This document shows positions 18,798 to 24,009 of a DNA stretch of 24,009 bases, piece by piece. Position 1 is the stretch's first letter; every line of letters starts with the position of its first letter. Origin of the DNA: Flammula alnicola (taxonomy: Eukaryota; Basidiomycota; Agaricomycetes; Agaricales; Strophariaceae); contig JADNRV010000578.1 of NCBI GenBank assembly GCA_015499995.1, positions 1-24,009 on the forward strand. Reading direction: 5' to 3'. The position numbers and the translations under genes were made by a program. A model generated the notes under the pieces. That model was not told where the DNA came from, made no database searches, and worked only from the letters and a program-made list of their open reading frames with translations.

Positions 18798-19016
18798 GAA
18801 CAGAACTGGTGCATGTTCGTCAGCCGCGCACTCTTTTCGGGCACGTCAGGACACGGTTCACATCGCCCAGATCACAACAAACGACGAGGCACCTATCCAC
18901 TACAGCACCGCCATCTACGACATGGAAGCATTGCAGTTCGAAGACGAGAATGACGACCAGGGAAATGGTCAGGAGATGAGCACGTAGAGGGCTGCGCATC
19001 TCTCCCAACAAATACC
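18798..19016 (+). other. Gag-protease linker of element 2, frame uncertain
   Basis: There is coding-like composition (IHYSTAIYDMEALQFEDEND in the frame of 18748), but I cannot connect it with confidence to the knuckle frame before it or the protease frame after it. At least one one-base change lies here. Confidence 0.4.
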
Positions 19017-19684
19017 TTGGAGATCGACGAGCGGAATGGAAGATCGAGATGCCCAGCGCTCTCTCTTACCGAAGCAACTGGCGCCCGGGACGTTACTAGT
19101 ACTACCACAGATGTATCCGTACCACAAAATACATCCCACATTTACAAGTACAAAACGCCCATGGAGGAAAGGATTGCATTGATGGGAACGGATGAGGATG
19201 ACGAGAAGACACAACCATTCCTACAACGAATACAGCTGAAGGGCTCAAACGGCGCCGTAGTCAGAGCAACAGGCCAAGTTGATGATGGCGCATCAAAAAA
19301 CTGCATCTCGAAGAACAGATGGGACAGATACGGACACTGTCTAAGCCCACTAGGACCATCAAACACGCTCATTAAGGTGGAAAACGATGCCCAAATCAAG
19401 TCAATGGGCAGATGGCGAGGAGGAGTAACGGTAGGCGGCACGGAAACCCAAAGTGACTTCGAGGTTTTCGACTGCAAGAATGCATTCGATGTTATTCTAG
19501 GTAAACCGTGGCTAAAAAAGGTACAAGCGATACACGACTACAGTACAGACACCATCACGATCAAAGATGGTGAAGAACGCGTGGAACTAACAAACATAGA
19601 AACCCCGGCACCACCCAAGATCATGGCCATCACGACGAAGCCCGAAACGACAGCACCATCCCCCGAGGCCGAATCCCACAGAAC
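19017..19684 (+). pseudogene. Retropepsin-like protease of element 2
   Basis: The domain occupies about 19200-19575. It has strands QRIQLKGSNG, the active-site loop GQVDDGASKNCIS (Asp-Asp-Gly in place of Asp-Ser/Thr-Gly), a flap region (LIKVENDAQIKSMGRWRGGV), then FEVFDCKNAFDVILGKPWL (the ILG-type closing motif) and AIHDYSTDTITI. Related basidiomycete elements, as I recall them, also have DDG or DEG, so this may be a clade feature and not damage. The reading frame is open upstream through VTSTTTDVSVPQ and downstream to about 19684, where one C is missing (run 19675-19677). Confidence 0.8.
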
Positions 19685-22316
19685 GAGTATGAAGAGAAGA
19701 AACGTATGTATGCAAAACTCACGGCCTGTCAATGCCAGCACGAACAACAGATCAGAAATGCAGAAGCGAAGGCCAGAGACAATCGAACACGCTGCGCAGC
19801 AGACACCCGCAACACCAGGTGAACAAACGAGCCATGTGACGAAGAACTCGAAGCTGAGTGGTCCCGAATACATCTATTACGAACATCTGACGAACCTTGG
19901 GCAGAACAAAATGGGCAACGTTCCTAAACCTACACGAGGCACAAGAGCTGAACCCGGAATGGGAACAATGGTACACGACAAACCAGACAACAGGTGGAAC
20001 ACAACACCCAGCCCAAATCGCCAAGAAAGCCGAACACGAATGCCAATGACAACTAACGGCAGATGTAAACGCTGTATACGAAGCAGCCCACAAGACACCA
20101 CCTACCCTAGGATGCAGAGAGAGGAATATCGACGACATCAAGAAACAACGAGATGACACAACGCAACGAGCCACAGCAACATGGCGATTCCACAGACAAA
20201 CTTGGCAGATTGGAACGCTATTCGGAATTGACACAACAATAACGACCAACCAGGACCAGCTGGCAGCACTCATCCAATCCGAAGCACGAATACGCCAACT
20301 CCAGAGCAAACTCGACACACTAAGACAGATGGCACAAACATCCAACACATCAGACAACGCAGAACCCACCAATGCGACAACAAGCGACACGACCACGATC
20401 CACGCCCTAGGCGACATCAACACCGAAGACTTCACGATTGATAGAGGAAACAATGAATCACCCAGAATACAAGAACCGTTCGCGGAGAAACGAGTGGCCG
20501 AAATCCTCGAGAAGATAGAGATCGGAAAAGACCTAACCCAAGATCAAAGGGAGCGAGTCAAAACCCTTATAAGTGAATACGCTGACGTGTTTGCCCTATC
20601 TCTCAGCGAAGTACTCTACGTAGACTGGTACACCCACAAACTCAACTTCGACCCAGAAACAAAGTTCACGACGAAAGTCAACCAGCGCCCAGTGACCGAA
20701 GCACAAAAAGGATGGTTCAACGACATCCTAAACGACATGGAGAAAGCACACGTCATCCAATGAGTACCAGCCGACTTCATAAAGAACCTGAGCAGCACAA
20801 ATCTTGCTCCGAAGGAAGCAGGCAAGACAGGAATAACTCGAACAGAAATCCTCCGGCAAGTAAACGCTGAGTGCATACGCAACGGACTACCACCATTCTG
20901 GGAAGAAGCTGTCCTACCAGGCGAAACCAATGAAGCTCTTCTGGAGGCCGTCGAAGGAAAAGCACCACACGAGAAGAAGACAAAGTGGCGGGTATGTCAT
21001 GCATTCAACACACTGAACAAAGCAACACAGGTACCACCTTTCCCAGCCGGCGACCTCAAGAGGAAACAAGAGTTCGCAGCAGGCCATAGGTGGGCAAGTG
21101 TTATCGACTTCGCAGCTGGATACTATGCAGTTCCGTTGGACGATGACTCAGTACCCTACGTGGCGTTCTACGTAGAAGGCCGAGGATACTACGTCTACCT
21201 TAGGATGCCGTTCGGACTTACAGGAGCACCAACAACCTTCTGCGAAATGGTAGCGATTGCCCTCGATGACATGATTGGAAGAGAACTCGTGAATTGGATG
21301 GACGATATATGCATGCCAGGTGACGTCTTCGAAACTAAATTCTCGAACCTCAAACGTTTCTTTGACCGCTGCCGTTCCAAGAGCCTCTCATTATCACCAT
21401 CGAAGATGAAACTCTTTTTCACTGAGGTTCTCTTTGCTGGAGTGATGGTCGGACCTCAAGGTATCAGACCCAATCTGGACAAGGTAGGAGCCGTGGTGAA
21501 CTGGCTGGTACCAGAGACGGTCCAACAACTCATGGGATTCCTAGGCCTAACAAATTATTTCCGGAGACTAATCACTAACTACGCACGAATAGCAGCACCA
21601 CTATCCGACCTGACCCGCGACGTGAAAATCGATCAGCCAAGCGGCAACTGGAGAACACGGAAAGGAGCCTACAAGCGGGCAGTCGCAGCAGCATCACTGA
21701 AGGACAAATGGGGCCAAGATCAACAAAAAGCATTCGTCACGCTGAAATGCCTCCTCTCACAGGAACCCCTACTCAAGCCTCCACAATATGACGGTCGACC
21801 TTTCCGTGTCACAACAGACGGATGCATGAATGGGTTCGCTGGGTTCATATCGCAAGCCTTCACAACAACGGATATCAATGGCAAGGAAACTACATGCTGG
21901 CATCCCATCAGCTTCTGTTCAAAGCGTACATCGAAAAGCGAAGCTAAGTACGAACCGTTCCTACTAGAGTTCGCGGCACTAAAGTACAGCCTAGACGAAT
22001 TTGCACCTTACATATACGGAGCGCCAATCGAAATCGAAACGGATTGTCAAGCACTACGCGACTGCTTAGTACAGGAAAAGATGAGTGTACACCACAGTCG
22101 ATGGAAAGAATCAATACTGGCGCATAACATTATAGCAATCCGACATCGGCCAGGCATAGAAAATCCGGTAGCAGACGGACTGAGCCGCATGTGGGAAGGA
22201 CGACCGAGATCCAACACGGACGGATCACACTATACAGTCCTCGCTGACTGGGAGGCAAACCAAGGCATCACAAACGACATCCTCAACATCTCAGACAATC
22301 AGGACACCCTTACCAC
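19685..22316 (+). pseudogene. Linker, reverse transcriptase and RNase H of element 2
   Basis: After 19677 the frame gives NEYEEKKRMYAKL, then, after a lost A (19908-19911), KWATFLNLHEAQELNPEWEQ. This tail-like linker ends at FAEKRVAEILEKI (about 20480). RT comes next: motif A region SVIDFAAGYYAVPLD, RMPFGLTGAPTTF and the active site NWMDDICMPG (Trp-Met-Asp-Asp, not Tyr-X-Asp-Asp). Then come GFLGLTNYFRRLI and RNase H: RVTTDGCMNGFAG, EPFLLEFAALKYS, IEIETDCQAL and VADGLSRMWEG. TGA codons lie at 19820, 20047 and 20761, each in otherwise continuous frame, and each is one C-to-T (from CGA) away from sense. From about 20050 to 22316 the frame is otherwise unbroken, apart from the TGA at 20761. It ends with a lost C at 22316-22318. 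Confidence 0.9.
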
Positions 22317-23735
22317 CCACTCGAAACCCTATTTGCCAACGACATCTTCTTTAGCCCCATCGTTCACCACCTTCTCGGGAAAACAGCAGGCGATACACCA
22401 TCAGACAAACGGAAAGCAACACACTGAGCGAAGGACTTCATGATCGCGGAAAACAAACTATGGAAAGTCAGCACAAAAGCTAGCGACCGAGTAGCGAGAA
22501 CGGAATGTGTTCCAACAGAACTGGGCTTCAACGTGGCACTGACAACGCACATCGACAAGGGGTGCTTTGGACCAGAACATGTCCAACTACACCTGCGAGA
22601 CAAGTATTTCTGGCCAGGGATGCTAACCGACTGCAGACAAGCCCAACTGGAATGCCCACGATGTAAATCGTTTGGCGCGCCTACCAGGAACTCGGCCTTA
22701 CAACCGATATGACGGACGCATCCATTCCAACTAATAGCAGGAGACTACCTTTCCCTACCCCTCAGAAAAGGCGGTTACAAGACGGTTGGTTTGTATATCG
22801 ACACCTACTCGGGCTTCATATGGAGTACAAAACTCAAGCAAAGCGGCACCGGAAAATCGACCATCAACTCACTAAAAAGCATATGCAACGGATATGCCAT
22901 CCCGAATACATTCATGGCCGACGGAGGATCCCATTTCAACAACAACGAAGTGGACACCTTCTGCGACGAGGAGGGCATACGCCACATCACAACACCTGCA
23001 TACGCACCATGGGTCAACGGCCTGATCGAGAACGCCAATCGACTACTACTAGGACGACTCAAGAGACTCTGCGCACCAAACCACGATGAAGACGAAGATG
23101 ACCCCACCGCAGATGCCAAATCCATCCCGACAAACTGGCCAGAACATTTTGAAGAAGCCATCCAACACTCAACGATAGAATCACCCCAGCCCTCAACGCC
23201 ACCCCTCGAGAACTCCTATTCGCGTTACCCTTCCGCAACGATAGCTCACTTCCGCTGATCCATAATCCGACAACACCCGCTGACACGCACACCAACTTCA
23301 CACTAGGAGAGATTTTCCGAGCCAACGCACACCTCGCCTCACTACACGATGCCGACGGCCGCAAAGAAACGTTCGACGCAAATTCGCCCATCACGAAGTT
23401 CAAAATTGGAGACCTCGTTCAAGTATACGACTCCGCCTCTGACTTCAATCACAAATCAATTAACAAATTAACCCCAAGTGGTCAGAACCACGTATCATAT
23501 TTGCTGAGTTTTCTAATTCCTTCTCACTATGCACCATGAATGGAATGCCACTAAAAGGCATTACCCATTCTAGATGAATGCGACATTATATCCATTAAGA
23601 GGTACACTACTAGACACACTATACCCACGAGAGACCGAAGATACTACACATGAAGACCTCGACATTGCCGACGCTGAAGCGAGGATGACGGATGAGTTCA
23701 CAGACACAGAACCCATACCCGAAAACACTCCCTAA
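22317..23735 (+). pseudogene. Integrase of element 2
   Basis: The zinc-binding HHCC module (HIDKGCFGPEHVQLH ... CPRCKSFG) is followed by the catalytic core. Its acids are all present: Asp in AGDYLSLPL, Asp in MADGGSHFN, Glu in NGLIENANRLL, the DDE set of retroviral-type integrases. The C-terminal part has KIGDLVQVYDS and a GPY/F-like KLTP-KWSEPRII stretch, then IPLRGTLL and an acidic end, TAA 23733-23735. I see no chromodomain. TGA codons: 22425 (in TH-stop-AKDF), 22710 and 23575. One-base losses fit at about 23166, 23472-23475 and 23592-23593. All losses are in C runs. Confidence 0.9.
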
Positions 23736-23861
23736 AAACAGGTTGTTTTAAGCCAACAACCGTGGACACCTCCCCGGTCATCCGATGCACCCACGTGTGC
23801 ACAGCTGGGTGGTGGATCGAGTGGCGCAGAGCAAGCGTTTCTTAGAAGGAAGCCCATCCAG
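23736..23861 (+). other. 3' untranslated part of element 2
   Basis: Non-coding sequence between the pol stop and the hairpin/polypurine tract. No further motif is seen. Confidence 0.4.
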
Positions 23862-23880
23862 GTCGTCCGAGTCGGACGAC
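23862..23880 (+). other. Perfect 8-bp hairpin before the polypurine tract
   Basis: GTCGTCCG (23862-23869), a three-base loop AGT, then CGGACGAC (23873-23880). It stands four bases before the purine tract. Confidence 0.7.
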
Positions 23881-23883
23881 ACT

Positions 23884-23897
23884 AGAAGGGGGGCAGA
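23884..23897 (+). other. Polypurine tract of element 2
   Basis: AGAAGGGGGGCAGA, 13 of 14 purines, ends exactly where the 3' LTR (TGTGGCGG) begins. This is the position of the plus-strand primer in gypsy elements. Confidence 0.85.
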
Positions 23898-24009
23898 TGT
23901 GGCGGTGCTGGCGGAGCCAGCCGAGCAGAGTCTGAACCACCTTAGACACTTTCACGCATGTTCGTAGCACATCTGCATTCACACTCACGATGTTGTCCAT
24001 GCTTTCTCT
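23898..24009 (+). repeat. 3' LTR of element 2, first 112 bp
   Basis: It aligns without gaps to 16893-17004: 105 of 112 identical. The differences lie at 16921, 16922, 16958, 16986, 16987, 16995 and 17004 of the 5' copy. It is cut by the window edge just as the 29-bp repeats begin. Confidence 0.95.

Larger units (their letters stand above)
16893..24009 (+). mobile_element. Ty3/gypsy retrotransposon 2, nested in element 1
   Basis: The 5' LTR starts TGTGGCGGTGCTGG at 16893 and the 3' LTR repeats it at 23898, so LTR start to LTR start is 7005 bp. Between them, in order, are gag, protease, RT, RNase H and integrase, followed by a polypurine tract directly against the 3' LTR. The host sequence at the left is the pol frame of element 1. 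The likely five-base duplication would be CGTGG (16888-16892), but the right flank is outside the window. The internal frames carry about ten one-base frame breaks and about eight TGA stops, so this copy as written encodes no complete polyprotein. Confidence 0.95.

Noticed and set aside
16893..24009. Classical ascomycete-type RIP (CpA to TpA)
   Set aside because: No TAA/TAG stops and no CpA-context differences between the LTRs; all changes fit CpG.

Overview
The window looks like a piece of a filamentous basidiomycete (mushroom-type, Agaricomycete) nuclear genome. The host genes are split by many introns of about 50-67 bp with GT...AG ends and CTNAN-like branch sites. One gene encodes a seven-helix protein of the DUF6533 type, which I know as abundant in Agaricomycetes. 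More than half of the window is repeat-derived, dominated by two basidiomycete-style Ty3/gypsy retrotransposons.

Layout. 254-1598 (minus): an apparently intact, intron-rich DUF6533-like membrane protein gene. 2802-3918 (minus): an APH-family phosphotransferase broken by two single-base frameshifts. 4606-5297 (plus): a small gene with TATA box and 5'UTR intron, of an unrecognised family marked by GRPEG, a conserved His-Trp and NCQDW. 6098-6897 (plus): a broken relative of that gene followed by an acidic tract with a hydrophobic C-terminal tail. 6998-7984 (minus): a coiled-coil protein gene built on a 42-bp tandem repeat. 8189-9712: a second copy of the 3' part of the 5099-5871 segment, split by a 728-bp MITE-like element (8263-8990) with 52-bp terminal inverted repeats and a 3-bp target duplication. 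About 10.4-16.9 kb: gypsy element 1 (putative 5' LTR, gag, protease, RT, RNase H), cut off before its integrase. 16893-24009: gypsy element 2, inserted inside the pol of element 1. Its 5' LTR, gag, protease, RT, RNase H, integrase, polypurine tract and the first 112 bp of its 3' LTR are all visible.

Two genome-scale signals stand out. First, the two LTRs of element 2 differ at 7 of 112 aligned positions; all seven are transitions, and all fall on CpG dinucleotides. The supported reading frames of element 2 also carry about eight internal stops, every one of them TGA, as expected from CGA to TGA. Together these point to CpG (5-methylcytosine) decay and not to the CpA-directed RIP of ascomycetes. 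Second, at least 16 frame breaks spread over unrelated host genes and both retroelements can each be explained by loss of one base from a short single-nucleotide run. That uniform pattern looks more like homopolymer undercalling in the assembly than like independent gene death, so the 'pseudogene' labels here are provisional.

I found no rRNA, tRNA, CRISPR or bacterial-type operon. I see no clearly novel biochemical system. The most interesting biology is the nested, CpG-decayed element, the MITE with a datable empty-site paralogue, and the uncharacterised GRPEG/NCQDW gene family with three local members.
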